From Oryzias latipes (taxonomy: Eukaryota > Chordata > Actinopteri > Beloniformes > Adrianichthyidae): DNA of 64,000 nt. Location: the NCBI RefSeq assembly GCF_002234675.1, contig NC_019879.2, positions 26,782,773 to 26,846,772 on the forward strand. The letters run 5' to 3'. Below the pieces are notes generated by a model. That model was not told where the DNA came from. It saw only the letters and a list, made by a program, of their open reading frames with translations, and ran no database searches. A program made the position numbers and the translations under genes. Positions 1-12,439 of the stretch are shown in pieces; positions within the stretch are counted from its first letter, which is position 1, and each line of letters opens with the position of its first letter.

Positions 1-1051
1 AGCTTATAAGATGGTCCAGGAGAATACTAGATTCTGATTGGCTGCTGGGTGTGCATTAAAAAGTGATATCCCACAAGATAACCGCACGGTGAAAAAGAAG
101 CTCCGGTCACCTAGCTTAAATGTTTTGTATCATTGCGCCGGCTTCTTTAAAACAATCTTTTGCTTCATCATTTGGACAAAAACAAGCGCTAAGAGGTGAA
201 TTTTCTCTCTGAACTGATGCCTTATCGGAAAGATCAGCATATATACATCGCATTTATCACCGTGTCTTGACTGCAGCGGTGGTGCGGCGCGACGCGGAAA
301 TAGTCAGAGCAGAAAAAAAATCTAAAACGTGATGAGTCTGACAATCTTGTAGATTTGAATGACGGTGGAACTGTTTTCCTGTAACAGCAAGTTTAAAATG
401 ATTTGAGGCCTCACTTTTTGTCTGGCATCATGAGTTGTTCCTATAAAACACAAGTGGTGACTCCTTTCAGGCCAATTCTGTCTGTTCAGTGGCCCCTTTT
501 TGGTCCTGTTTGAGGGCTTTTATTGCCTGATTTGAACACTGAAAGATGGTGGACTGCATGACAAGCTGTGAACACATCTTAGATGTGATCACAGTCCACC
601 TGCATTCCTTCCCCTCAGATCTGAAACTATCGCTTCGGATCAGTAAGAGTGTTTTAATCTTCACAGGAAAAACACACCCATCAGTGTGGGATCAGCGCAG
701 GTGTAGATGTGTTTGAAGTGTTCGAGTCGAGCTGCGGCAGGACGACGGTCCAGGACAGACAAGCTCCCCGGTGCATCAAAGTGAGCATAAAACCACAAGT
801 CTGTGCCATCAAAAGCTCTAGTTTAAATGCTCTGAACCAACAAACCCACCACAAAACCAAGAGCAGTTCTGATCCTAACAGCTCTGGAGTAATTAACAGC
901 ATCAGGCTGCAGCCTTTGCTCATGGTGACTCATGTTTGTTCTCTAAAACACTCGTAAAAGTTTAAGTGTTTTACCAGCAGATGCCTGTGGTTATGGATAC
1001 CCTCTTCCTTTCAAAATGATGCATTACGATCATCAAAATAAGAGTCTCTAC
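1..1051. other. Left edge, expected tspear intron; no further exon recognised
   Basis: The exon at 1052-1229 ends with a donor (GTAGAG on the minus strand), so this stretch should be intronic. I looked for the next EAR exon (a SVIYKW-like or FLVVAN-like string on the minus strand) and found none. An imperfect inverted pair (GGTGGACTG near 546 and CAGTCCACC near 593) encloses a short CACATCT/AGATGTG stem. Nothing else is recognisable. Confidence 0.5.
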
Positions 1052-4000
1052 CTCTATGATTGGCCACCACCAGGAAGCTATTGTTGTGGATCTGGAAAGC
1101 CTCCCAGTCTTGAGCTCCATGAGTCTCCAGAGCCTGATAACGGACGAAACGCCGCCGCCTCTTGTTCCACCGATAGATGACGGACAGCTCAGGCTCCACT
1201 TCCCTCAAGTCTGCCACCACCAGGAAAGTCTGACAGACAACACAGCAAACCATCTGTTTGAGAACATTTACCCTTATGTGTTTAATCAAGAAACATTTAA
1301 ACATCTCCAGGACTGTCTTGGTTCCAGAGCCACAAATTCTCACCTTACCAAAAAGTGCTGCATAAATAGTAAAATACTTTTTAAAGATAAAAATAAATAA
1401 TCTGCTTGAAATATAAAAATCCTGAATGGACTTCTTTAAATACTTTGAAAGCCTATTGGTTATACAATTTACACTACTAATAGGGTAAGTGAGGGTGAAG
1501 TAGGTGAGACACACGCACATAGTACAGATTTCTTCAAGTCTTCCGAATCCTGCGCAGTGTGCACGGAGCCTGTTAGTGCTGTTCACGTGGGACAGTAAAA
1601 ACGTGCTCCTTGGATGCAGTCTTGATGGTTTACTTTGGTTTGGAATTTAGGATGGATAAATCCTCATCTCTGCTAAAGAATCTTTCTTTGCATTCTTTGT
1701 AAGGAGCCCCCTGGTTTCGGTCTGTTTCTTGGACTGCCAGAGGTTTAGGACCAAAACCCCAAAATGAACAAACGGCAAACCTAAAATTACGTTGTTGTTT
1801 TTTTGTCAATAGTTATTGAATGGAATTGTGGATGTAATTTTTAAGATTTGAGGGGTAAACCTAGAAAAAAATTCTATTTATGTGGATAAGTAATCAGCTC
1901 CAAATACCGGTAGCCTTATATGGTACAGCTGTGCGGGCTGAATTTCTAAGGCCCTACACGAGCTTTTTGGAAGAAAGACGGTATTTTTTTAGGAGGGTGT
2001 TACTGCATAAATGCGTCACCAACAACTGCAAACAAAACACAAAGTTGATGAGTTGTTTTGAAATCTTTTGACCCCAGTCGTCAGGTAACAAACCAAAGTC
2101 AATAGACCCACCAAAAAAACCACAGAAAGACGCAAAAATGTCAGCGAGTCAACCTTTACAAAGACTCACAAAGGAACAAGGTGCCACAGACGTCAACAGA
2201 GAACAAACACCTGAGAAGGTGTGTGTGTCCAACAAAGTCTGAACTGGACCAAAGGTTTGAGCTTTTCATGGACCCGCTCATCATACATCATCCAGCGTGT
2301 GGGTCAAACCTTTTCCAGAGTCATTTTCTCTCTAAGCTGATGTCATTTTCTGCTGCCTTCCTGCCTGGCTCAGTACCTACAGAGCTTTATGGTAACACCT
2401 GTGTGTTGTGCCTGAGTAAACAAAAACTACACAATGTGAACACAAGGCTTCAAAACGAAGAGTAGACTCCACCTCAGATATGTTTGTTCCTTCTGCTCTA
2501 AGCACCTTTTCAACGTTCATCTGTCCTCAGAGCAGATGGCCTCAAGGGGTCCAATCAGACACTTGGCTCCACCCCTCACATCTGCAGGTCATCTAAGAGG
2601 TTTGTCTCACAGCTTTGTGCTTCTACAGTGAAAACGCTGTTGTGTAAAGTTGGGCAGACATGGGGGACTATATCTCTAAGTTGATGATTTCAAATCCTTC
2701 TATCTTGATTATAAGTCAAGCATTTTATATTAAACATGATGTAATTACAGATATGAAGAGATTTTGCTATATACAACTCATGCTTGAGATTTGGTTAGTG
2801 TTGTTCTGGTGTATGAAACTTGTGCTTAAACCTGAATGGCTTTTTTTTCCTTTTGCACAAACAGTCAGTCTACAGTTCTTTCTGAGGTTAGAACTCCCGA
2901 CCATCACCAAACATCACCGGACTTTCCAGTGACAGCTCGTCCTCTCATTTTGTGCACTGAGTACTGCTCACCTTGTCATCAATGGTAAAGTGCTTCCAGG
3001 CTCTGGCCTCCTGAGTGCTGATGTTCTGGTAAAAGTGGAACGAGCCGTTTTTCCATCTAAAGATACCTGATCCGAGCCTGGAGTCCCTGCAGGAGGAGAA
3101 ATGAAGGTCACTAATGAGACGGGATCAGAAATGACCATGACACCTGCTGGAGATGATTGCCCGTGCCTTTACACAAAATACTTTGATTACCTTTTTGAGT
3201 TGGAAAGTACTGTCAACTGATGAGGCAAATGCCAAGTCTTCCCCTTCCATTTCTGAATTTATTGCAAACCAGCTAGCACTCAATGACTGTATATGGCAAC
3301 TGGACTGAGTACGTGTGACGTCACCCACAGAAAACGGATTACTTCAGGCTCAAATCAAATGAAGCCAATTCAGTGAACATATGTTTGTTATCCCCATGTT
3401 CTGATTTATTTATACAGGTCAGTGGCTTATTAAGTATTTTTTTAAGTATTAGTACTTATTGGCAGCCGCCATGAACAGGCCTTCAGATGGGATGGAGAAG
3501 ACCTCGATGTCTAAGGTTTTGGAGCGAGTGTACAGGTCCTCGTAATCCTCCACGTAGTCCAGACGCTCTTTACCTGTCAAGTCAATTCAGGACAAGAAGA
3601 CAGATGAAGCTGAAACAGCTTGTAACCATAAAAACATATTTTAAATGAACGTCAGGGAACAGCATCATATACTTTATGCTTCAGGCATATCATAATGTAA
3701 AATAGTCACAGTTGATCTGTTAAACGCTGTTCAGACTCACTCTGCAGCAGCGTTTTCCACATCAGCCCGTCACAGATGAACAGACCCTTGCTTTGGGTGT
3801 TGAACCACAGCTGGCCATGTTCTCGTTTTGAACATGGAGGATGGTCTCCCACTGTCACTCGAGTTTCAGCTTCTGGTGCACAACACCAGAAACATTAGTG
3901 AGCATTCAAAACAAGAAACAGATAGAGGTTAAAAAAAAATTCATTCAACAGACGTCAACAGGAGCTAACATTTAACCCTCCTGTTATGTTCATTTGTGAG

Positions 4001-7000
4001 GACCAGAGATGATGTTCCTGGGTCAATTTGACCTGGTGCATGTTTTATTAATTAAAAAATGTCAGACCCAAAAAATCCTAACAAGCAGTGTGAATATTTC
4101 ATAACTAACTTCATTACTAATTATTCTATCAAAACTTAGTGAAATGGTGTTCCTTACCTCTAACAGGTAGTCATTCAATTATTAGATAATTCACTCGTTT
4201 TTCTTAAAAACATACATGCTCAAACTTTTTATTAATTTTTCACTACTGTATTGATTTAGAAAGACTAACATATAAAATACAATAGTTTTACATAACATTG
4301 AAACATAATCTTGAAATTTTGTTTTACATACATTCACTGTGAACCAGAAAAAAACAAAATCACAATACAACAGACAAGCAATTGCAATATGAAGTTGTGT
4401 GTGTGTGTGTGTAGATATACACAGCACAACAGTGACCAGTCATCACATTGTGCTTTGTACAAATTCATTTTGAACATTTCGCACAGGTCATGCTTGTCTT
4501 GACCTGGATCCTGTCTGCGGCTCGACTCGACCCCCGACCGTCCCTCCAACTCCATCTGGATGAAGCTCGTCTGCTGGACTTTATTTATGTAGTTGTAGAT
4601 TTAGATAAATTAATTCTTCTCTATAGGTTCTGGTAAATCGCCTGTCCGTCCTGGGGGAGGATCCCTCCTTCATGTGGCACCCCTGAGGTTTTTTCTTTTT
4701 TTTCCGGAATCCATTTTTTTTTAGGAGTTTTTCCTTACTGCGAAGGGGGGTCTAAGGGCAGGGATCCCAGTTTAGTTTAGTCTGTTTGTTAGTTCAATTT
4801 AGTATTCTCCTATTGAATTCTATGTATTCATGATCCTTTTGATTTTATGTTTTACATTTTCAATTACCGATATGAATCCCATTGAGACGACTGTTGTTGT
4901 CAATTTACAAAATTGAATTGAATTGAATTGACATGGTCACATGAGTCTATGCCATCCTAGTGGGCCCTGGCACTGTCTTTATGATGTTTTCTGCAGACAA
5001 GTTTGTCTGACGCATATTTGGGGATGAAGACCAATGTACTTCACCATTCTTTGATATGAATGTCTTGCTTGGAGGAACAGGAATAGCATTTCCCTCATCT
5101 GGTTCAAAATCAGAATCATTAGAATCAGAATTTAGCTCAAGATAGTCTTCTTTTGATCATGATTAGTGATGACTTCCAGAGCCTCCTGGACTGTCATCTT
5201 TCTGTTTCTGCTAATAATAATAAGACAGCTTTGTACCTCCAGTTTGACTGCCGGGTCAAATTGACCCAAACAGTATCTATGTGATATAAACATGCAGGGG
5301 GGGTTGCATATATGTGAGATGAACCATTTTCATAATATATGTTGAATACGCTAATTAAGGCAAGCAAAAGAATTTTCATGCTGAAAAAATACTTTTAACT
5401 ATTTTTCCTAGATGTTCAAACTTTAAAACGGGTCAATTTGACCCACAACATAACAGGAGGGTTAAAGTTAATGTTATGAAGGAATTTTTTTGTTGATTGA
5501 AAAGCTGAGAGAGCAACGTCCATCCATCCGACCAGCCACTCGTCCATCCATCCAACGCATCCGGGACTGGGTTGCAGGGTGAGCAGCCCAAGCAAACCCT
5601 GTGGCGTTCCCAGGCCAGTAGTTTCAGCAGCACTAGGACGTGCCTGGAACACCTCCCCTGGGAGGTGTCCAGAAGGCATTCAGATCAGATGCCAGAGCCA
5701 CCTCAGCTGGCTCCTCTACTCAAAGCACTTTCCGGGGGGTGAACGAACTTCTCACCCTTTCTCTAAGGGAGTGCCCAGCCACCCTACGGAGGAAGCTCGT
5801 TTCAGCCGCTTGTATTTGGGACCTTGTTATTTCTGTCATGACCCAGAGCTCGTGACCATAGGTGAGTGTTGGAACCCAGATCGACCGGTAAATGGAGAGC
5901 TTTACTTTTCTGGCTCAGCTCTCTCTTCACCACATCGGACAGGTACAGCAACTGCATAACCACGAATCATTTAAGACTGACGATAAAAATTCATTTCTTT
6001 AATCAAATTCATTACGTCCCTTGAGGTGGCTGTCTGACCCCCCACGGGTATCAACAATCCAAAAATCCACAGAACTTGTGGGCAGACCCCACGAGAGTAA
6101 AGGTTTTTTCATCTGGTCGAAGGACAGCATGACATAAAGGGCAGACCAGAACACAAACCCCTACTACTAATGGTCACTATGACAACCATCCGTCCTGAAA
6201 CTGCTGGTGTGTAAACCAAAAGGTCCTAAAGAGGTAACAGTGAGCTCACACACAAACAGAAGCTGCAGAGGCCTGTCAGTCATAAACAAACAACTCTTCA
6301 TCCTGTCAGTGTGCAGCTCAGGTTACAGAGTCACTGATGCCATCACAGCACAGCGTTTAAACAGGAAACAAGTAAAAATAGAGGTGGAAGTGAGACTCTG
6401 TTCCTCGGTTAAAAACCACAGAAGTTCATGAATAGACTCGTCATCCTCACCGTATGGATAAAGCGGTCCCTGGCCGTCCGGCTGGAGAGGTGTGGACTTC
6501 AGGACATGTGGAACGGACAGCTCAGCCAGACTGGGTTCAGAGTTGGGGCACAGTCTTGGTCTGGCGTCCGAACCTGGTAGCAGGACCAGCTGCCGCAGCA
6601 GACCCTGCAGACAGCTGAACCATGATGAACTAGCCGGACTGTGAGATGCTTCTGATTCAGAGCACAAACTCACAGTGAAGCGGCCTCTCCACTGGCCCCT
6701 GCTGCCGATGAAGAACCTTGAACCTTTGGTACTGAGAGCGCTGGGAAACGACTGGATCTGTTTACTGGGAGACAGGAACACTGTTATTAATTTCCAAATC
6801 ATGGAGAAACATATCATCTTCAACATCTTCATGAGTGGATTTACCGGAAATGGACGAAAAAAGAGATGCAATCAGAAAACCCAAATCCTGATCCAGTTTT
6901 TTCAGAAGTGGAATCAAACAGAGTTAAAAGCATCGCTGTTTTATCAGTTACTCACATCTCCAGAGGCGGCCTGCAGTCGATGGTCAGCGTGGCATGCTGT

Positions 7001-10000
7001 CCGGTGACAGCAAGAACCACAGTGTGCCACCTGTTATCGTCTAAGTTGATGTCCCTAAAGGTCACTCTGCTCCGCCTACCAAGACCTGGAGACATGATCA
7101 CCAGATGGAGGTGGTTCTCAGAGACACGTAACCCAAGCAGCAGCAAATCTGGGCCCTCCTTCACCATGGAGAAGATGTATTCACTTGTCTGTGAACAGAG
7201 AGAACATGATCAGGTTCCACCTGACAGGACAGGACTGGATCAGGATCTTCTTGAATTTCAGTTCACCTTGTGTTTCAATCTTAAGATCTTCAGGGTGGCA
7301 ACCAAGGAGAACTCAGCTGGAAAATAGTTACAGTTGGTGAAAATCTGTGAAGCGGGGAAACTCGTGGCTGTGGCCATGGTGCCAGTCAGCCTGAACCCTC
7401 TGGATCCTCTGGACTGAACCATCTGCAGCTGGAAGGACATGGCTTCCATTATCTATCCATGGCTCCCCAATCTATTTCCCACCTTTCCTGTGCTTTACCT
7501 GTGTAGGCAGGGATTGTCCTGGACTTGCCAGAGCTCTGGATAGCAGATCAAGCGGCAGCAGGTCTGTGAACCAAATGCACTTTGTTTTTAGGATGTTGCG
7601 TCAACACTAGCTTAAATCCCCAAATTTCAAAAAAAAAAAACACAGCAGGAACAACTGGCGTGTCTACCCTGAGGCTGGAAGGTTGTGAGTTCAAATCCAC
7701 AATCAAGTCATACCAAAGACTCTAAAAATGGGACCCAAAGCCATTCTGCTTGACACTGCATTTGGGGAGTTGGATTGTGGTGGGTAAACCGCCAGATGGT
7801 TCCCAAGCGCAGCTGTGTCTGCAGCTCACCTCTACCCTAGGGGATGGGTCAAATGTGGAGAACAAATTTTACACAGGTGAGAAAACTAAGGTAAAATGCT
7901 CTACAAAGAGTCACTCCAGGAGTATATCAGTGATTTGTGTGGTCTCATTCTTTTCATTATTTCTACATGCCTTCATCAATAGACTACATTTTCTTGAAGT
8001 AGATGTTCATTTAGTACATTTTCATTTTTATGGTAACTAGATGAGAAGACAGAGTTTTTTTTGTTATTTAGGCTCCTCCTCCACCCTGTGACAGACTGAC
8101 GACCTGTCCATGGTGTACCATGCCTTTGCCCAACACTAGCTGGGATAGGCTCTAGCAACCCCCTGGTTCCCCAGAGAGATTCAGAAGATGGATGGATGGA
8201 TCACCTCTCATGGATCCAACTACCTTCTTTCTTTAGGAGGCATCTTTACCTCCAAGGCTTGGACTCTACCTCAGTGGGAACTCTATTGATGTATTTGCTC
8301 CAGTTGCAGTTGTTTCTGAGTTTGTTTGAGTTAATCCTGCAATACATTTTAAAAAGTCTTTGCCTTGTTTCTTTTCATTTTGGCCTCAGTTAGTTAGAGG
8401 ACTTCTGATTTGGTCCCTGTTATCTTGATTCATTTCTTTCTAAGCCCTCTGATAAGACATTTACTGAAATTTGCATCAGTGTGAACAAAGTCAGATTAAA
8501 GTTAAGCAACCGTTTTTTTGTTTTTTGGTTTCGCTGTGATCATATGCTCAAATAAAATCAAAGAAAAGCTGATAGAGCCACAGTTGGATCTTATTCTTTA
8601 CATTTCTGCATCATCCAAAGTGTCAAAACAGCAGTTATGGTGTTTGTTTCATAAACACACAGCTGTTTTGTGTTTATCGACTCTGAAGTCTGAATTCGAT
8701 ACCAACACTTGCAGATTAAAGATATTAGATGTTTTGGGTTTTAACAGTGATAATGTCTACAAAACAAAGCAAATACTTTGATAATATACGCCAACTTTCC
8801 CTGTGGATCCTGGACTCTAGACTAACAGAAACAGCAGGATACAGAACGACATCCATGATTAAAACACAGGTTGTTGTGAAATCTTGTCACATTAGACAGA
8901 GAGCTAAAAATAAAGACTGATCAGATGTGATGGTGGTTATCTCTCACTAATTTCAGATCCCTGAAAGCGTGCACTTGTCGAGGTGAAGTCGCCACAAGCA
9001 CGAAAAGAAAATGAGGTGCAAATGACTCTTGCTCCCATGAATAAAGCGAGCTGCATGTCTGTCATGCAGACTTTTATCAGCTCAACTTTGTTTTATGACA
9101 TTATCAACTCAGCAGCGCACAATTTCCTTCATCTGTGGCTGCAGTCTTGATCTAAAATTAGACTAAGAGCTAGATTTAGTTTCACCCTCCTGTCATCAGA
9201 GTTGCATTATGTCCACAGGAACCACAGGACCACTAGCTTCAGCCTGTTCTGCACGTAAGGTAAATGAGGAACTCCAGAGGAACACTGCAAATGTTAACAG
9301 ATAAATGTAAAATATAAATTATTATTACGGTCACTAAATTATGTCTTTGTGGCAACTCATTCTATTAACTGCTTAATAGCTTGTAATTGTGTGGAACAAT
9401 ACATAAGGATTAACGCGGCTAATAGCGAGAACAGAGAAATGAAGAAGACTCTCACATATTTTAAAGGCAGTGATTAACTTATGGAACCAACATACAATTT
9501 TCCGTTTTATCTATAATATGATTCTAAATTTAAGTTTTATTTTGTAAAACCACTGGATTCTCTCCACCACATCGAACTCATTCTTGACGCGTGTCAAGTC
9601 ATTCGGTCATTTGTTGAAAATCCATCCACTACTTTCTTAAAGTGGCTGCACTTACCACCAAACTAAAAACCCCAAGCTATTAAATTTGCCAAAAATTAAA
9701 CGTTTTTAGAAAGGTTCTTTTGGCCGAAAAAAGCAAGTGGGGAAACAGAAGCGGAGCCGTCAACTTCACAATAAAAGAAAGCTGCATTTAACAGACAAAA
9801 GCCAGGAGAATTACTCCACATATGGATCTATTGCAACAGTCGTTCCAATTGACCATAATAAGGAAGCATGATATTCAGTAATGTCTAATGTTACGAGGAT
9901 GTTGCTAATAGAGTTGCCCAAAGCTCGATATAAGTTTGTATTTAAATTCAGAAAATAACAGTTTTAGTGATTGGTCGGATGAGGCTGAAGTTGGTGTCTA

Positions 10001-12439
10001 GTTTTGAAGATTTTGAAGTTTTATGGTTCCCACACAAAATCTGGTGAACAAATGGAGTTTAAAGCAGCTGCAGATATTTTACAGAAAATGAAAATAAACT
10101 TTCCCCTTAAAATATGTCTAAGAAGACTGTCATTCATCCGGGTAGATTTCATCATAATAGCAGTAGGTTTAAAAGTTAAAGGAAACTGGATGCCCCCACT
10201 TCAGCTTCGTACAGGCTGGTCCGTGAGAAGATTGCCCGACATAAAACTGGTCTGTGGCCTGAAACAGGTCTGGGACCACTGATCTATTGGATCGAATGAA
10301 GAGTTGTTTATAAAGTTGCACAAAAGTGCTTGTGAAAAAGGTCACAAAGTAACTTACAAAGTGTTTTATCAAGTAGTAAAACAAGTAAAAAGTATTATAA
10401 GAGCTTAAATTCAAAGTAACTTTTTTGATGAAGTAGTTCTAAAAGTAGCATACGGCGAAGCTTAAGGGGTAACATGTAAAACCTTACTGATATAGAGAGG
10501 CTTACAAAATAGGTTTGCAAATATTTGTAACCTTGAGCTTGTAAAACAGTTTTTAATGACATTTATTTATTACGGGTAGCATTCCTCCTCTAAACCTGCT
10601 GAATACTTTTGATGGTCACAGGGCTGCTGGAGCCTATCCCAACAACTGATGGGGGAAGGCGGGGTAAACCCTGGATAGGTTGCCAGCCTGTTGCAGGGCT
10701 ACATGGGGTAACATAGACTAAAAGTTGGAATGGCCTAGTGGATAAGTGCATCTCGAGAAATTGGAAGATCATGAAAAATGTATTTTTGTCAGTCTTTTCA
10801 AAAAGTGGAAGTTGAATACGTTGAAAAATGTCAATCCTTTGTTGTTGTTGTTGTTTCTTTGATGATTATGGCACACAAATAAGGAGAACCTGAAATTTTG
10901 TGTACTAAAAAAGAATATTTTAAATCAGACAAATTAAAAAAATTATGGTTTTAATCTAAAAACAAAAAAAACGTCTATTTGGCATTACATCAATTATAGT
11001 AGTTAGTTACAGTAGTTCGAAGGGTGTGTGTTATCCCAACTGAGAGACCCTTTAAAGATTTAGGAAATACTGTTTTTTTGTTTGTTAATTCCAACTGAAA
11101 GTATTTTTTACAAATTACACAACGGTCTATTCAAACTCAATTCCCTTTGTTTTGTGTCGTTTCTATTAAGGCTTTATACCATCATCCTCAACTGTGTCCC
11201 TGATGTTGAAATCCTGAGATGTGTTTGATATTATACCTGCTAATTTTCTCAGTGCCAGTTGTGCTTTGTTATTAAAACTAAAACTGGTTTGACTTTGAGT
11301 CGCCAACTGAGGCCCACAATTGGATTCTCCACGTGTTTGCCACCATGACACTGGTGAACATACAGAACATTGCATGAAGGATTCGTGTTTATTTTGTCTT
11401 GAAAGGCAAACTAAGTTCATTAAGCTAACATTTTTCTCCAATTTGAGGGTAAAAGTCTAACATACGAGGGATGAGGACTGACGATCAATTCAGAATTAAT
11501 GAAGAATAACAGGTGATGATGAATTTTGCTTAGCTTCTTTCTGATTATGGGATGTACAGTTAGATGAGAGAAGGATAAAAAGCTAATAAACATTACTCAA
11601 CACTATCTACTGATTTGGCAGAACTGTATCATCATGGAGTGAGATGGGTCAGAGGTTTACTATAATTTTGAGATTAGAGATCAAATATTAAAGAAGATGC
11701 AAGGGAGTTCTGTGTTTCTAATCGGCATCGGTTTTAGCTGGAATTCCCCTTAAAGCTCCTCTGAGGCCTTTCTGTGTGTTTTGTCGCAGCAGCAGATCAG
11801 TGGAGGATGAATGGAGGGAGGAGGCAGCAGGTTCAGAAGCAGATCTCACATTTCAAAGACTAAAATCATGGAAGCACAAAGCAGCAAAGACGTCTGAAGT
11901 GAACGGAACAAACTGGGATGTCACCTTCAGCTTGTCAGACAGGTACAGGGAGGTACCGGGCTGAGCACAAAACACCATCTGCTGGGTTTACTGTGATAAA
12001 AACAGTCTTCAGTAAAGGTGTAGTGATGAGCACCTGTTCTTTTATTATTAACTCCAGTTTAGACAGATAAAAACAAATACAGATATAGAACTAAGTAACA
12101 TAGAATGTCAACCTGAGAGCTAGATCCGCTCCTTTTTATCATGTTTTTCCAGGACATGCTCACATTGACGACTCTTTTCTGAGTCCAAAAGGTAGTTCTC
12201 AAAGGAGGTAAACAATAATGAATCATAAACAGAAAAATGTGGTCTCTAAACAGCTGTTAATCCACAAACTGAAGAGATAGTACAATGTTAAGATAACGCA
12301 ATTCAAAGTTTGAAATGAAGACGTTCGTTAGTCTGTAGAAGGATGCTGAAGTCCTTGTACCTGTGCAGGGTCTCCAGCTGTGGCTTTGGACCGGGACAGT
12401 GAGCAACACCCCGGTGAGGAGCAGAGGATAACACGACAT
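1052..12439 (-). CDS. tspear: TSPEAR (thrombospondin-type laminin G domain and EAR repeat protein), 5' ten exons; 3' end outside window
   Basis: Secreted protein with an N-terminal TSP/laminin-G-like domain followed by EAR (epilepsy-associated) beta-propeller repeats; in mammals it is linked to hearing and to tooth and hair development. Exons in transcript order: 12361-12439, 7499-7563, 7267-7452, 6956-7188, 6674-6764, 6451-6604, 3741-3872, 3456-3573, 2972-3086, 1052-1229. All are bounded by AG/GT and all phases join, giving 1351 coding bases (450 codons plus 1). Exon 1 encodes a signal peptide ([19 protein letters not shown]) followed by SWRPCT, matching the human WEPCTDL start. Recognisable pieces follow: [87 protein letters not shown], then [19 protein letters not shown] and FLVVANHR. 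By comparison with human TSPEAR (669 aa) roughly the last third, EAR repeats 3-7, lies to the left. The exon 3 acceptor is weak. In-frame upstream ATGs (to 12517) could extend the N-terminus. Confidence 0.93.
1230..2971. other. tspear intron 9, no recognised content
   Basis: AT-rich intron between the two EAR-repeat exons on the minus strand. Short open frames occur here but none shows family similarity, and I recognise no repeat family. Confidence 0.5.
3294..3340 (+). repeat. Solo terminal segment of the GACTGTATAT...TGACGTCACCC repeat family
   Basis: The segment begins GACTGTATATGGCAACTGG, continues with ACTGAGT and ends GTGACGTCACCCA. The same order of motifs is seen at 31201-31255 and 48897-48940. 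Only one end is present here, inside tspear intron 8 (between the exons at 3456-3573 and 2972-3086). At 31201-31674 both ends are present as inverted repeats, so this looks like a fragment of a non-autonomous DNA element. Confidence 0.6.
3976..5461 (-). mobile_element. Deleted piggyBac-like transposon with TTAA target duplication
   Basis: Perfect 15-bp terminal inverted repeats, CCCTCCTGTTATGTT at 3976-3990 and its complement at 5447-5461, are each flanked by TTAA (3972-3975 and 5462-5465), the piggyBac target. Near-palindromic subterminal motifs GGGTCAATTTGACC(C/T) occur at 4020-4034 and 5430-5444, and GGGTCAAATTGACCC at 5253-5267. On the minus strand, about 5210 down to 4935, a decayed transposase N-terminus can be read in pieces: [32 protein letters not shown], then a stop. 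WSSSP and PGPTR are typical of fish piggyBac-derived proteins. The rest of the transposase, including the DDD core, is missing. An unrelated interspersed repeat (about 4497-4930) lies inside. Sits in tspear intron 6 (6451 to 3872). Confidence 0.85.
4497..4930 (+). repeat. Interspersed repeat with (TTGAA)n tail, family B
   Basis: The order of motifs CTCCATCTGGATGAA, GTTCTGGTA, CGCCTGTC, GGATCCCTCCTT, GGTCTAAGGGCAG, AGTTTAGTCTGTTT, CCCATTGAGACGA and a (GAATT)n tail recurs at 58900-59290, and reversed fragments lie at 29833-29950 and 32690-32775. It is a dispersed teleost repeat whose class I cannot fix. It is inserted inside the piggyBac-like element. Confidence 0.7.
5487..5962 (-). mobile_element. 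RTE/Rex3-like LINE 3' coding fragment
   Basis: The reverse strand resembles the C-terminal part of a common fish non-LTR retrotransposon [28 protein letters not shown] and an upstream [15 protein letters not shown] block, with stops and frameshifts between pieces. The plus-strand text (for example GCCAGAGCCACCTCAGCTGG and CCCAGCCACCCTACGGAGGA) is a recurrent fish repeat. The 5' part of the element is absent. Assignment to RTE/Rex3 is from memory of the family and is tentative. Confidence 0.6.
7453..7498 (-). other. Very short (46 nt) intron 2 of tspear
   Basis: The donor is CACAG|GTAAAG at 7498 and the acceptor GGATAG| at 7453. Exon 2 ends in phase 0 and exon 3 (186 nt, 62 codons) starts in phase 0. 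Read-through would hit an in-frame TAG, so an intron is needed here. It has no obvious polypyrimidine tract, so the exact acceptor is uncertain. Confidence 0.6.
7640..7885 (+). repeat. tRNA-derived SINE-like repeat
   Basis: A B-box-like GTTGTGAGTTCAAATCC (7681-7697) is followed by ATACCAAAGACT, AAAAATGGGACCC and the end segment GGGATGGGTCAAATG. This order is typical of a widespread teleost SINE. The A box is eroded. Lies in tspear intron 1. Confidence 0.65.
8080..8202 (+). repeat. Interspersed repeat family A, 3' segment with (GGAT)n tail
   Basis: CCCTGTGACAGACTGACGACC, then CTGGGATAGGCTC, then ATGGATGGATGGATC. The same consensus occurs at 15335-15620 (+), and reversed at 10586-10715, 30484-30700, 53298-53402 and 58725-58822. 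Class not determined. Confidence 0.75.
8203..10160. other. tspear intron 1, no recognised element
   Basis: AT-rich intronic sequence. I see no exon-like segment, RNA gene or repeat family that I can name. Confidence 0.45.
10165..10281 (-). mobile_element. hAT (Charlie/MER-like) terminal fragment
   Basis: The minus strand reads CAGTGGTCCCAGACCTGTTT, CAGGCCACAGACCAGTTTTA, then CAATCTTCTCACGGACCAG. This resembles the terminus of Charlie-type hAT elements (CAGTGGTCCC, ACCGGTTT, CACGGACC). Only one end was found and no target duplication could be set. Confidence 0.5.
10586..10715 (-). repeat. Interspersed repeat family A (reverse copy)
   Basis: GGGCTGCTGGAGCCTATCCC, then ACCCTGGATAGGTTGCCAG, then GTTGCAGGGC. 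It is the reverse complement of the family A consensus at 15335-15620. Confidence 0.7.
10716..12360. other. tspear intron 1, proximal part, no recognised element
   Basis: AT-rich sequence with a short (GTT)n run near 10840. No exon or classified repeat was recognised. Confidence 0.4.

Noticed and set aside
681-957. Overlapping frames on both strands as a possible further tspear exon
   Set aside because: No EAR motif (VIYxW, DWExF, FLVVAN) in any frame.
1230-1586. Upstream extension of the EAR frame beyond 1229 on the minus strand
   Set aside because: The similarity to EAR repeats ends exactly at an AG acceptor; beyond it the sequence looks like intron.
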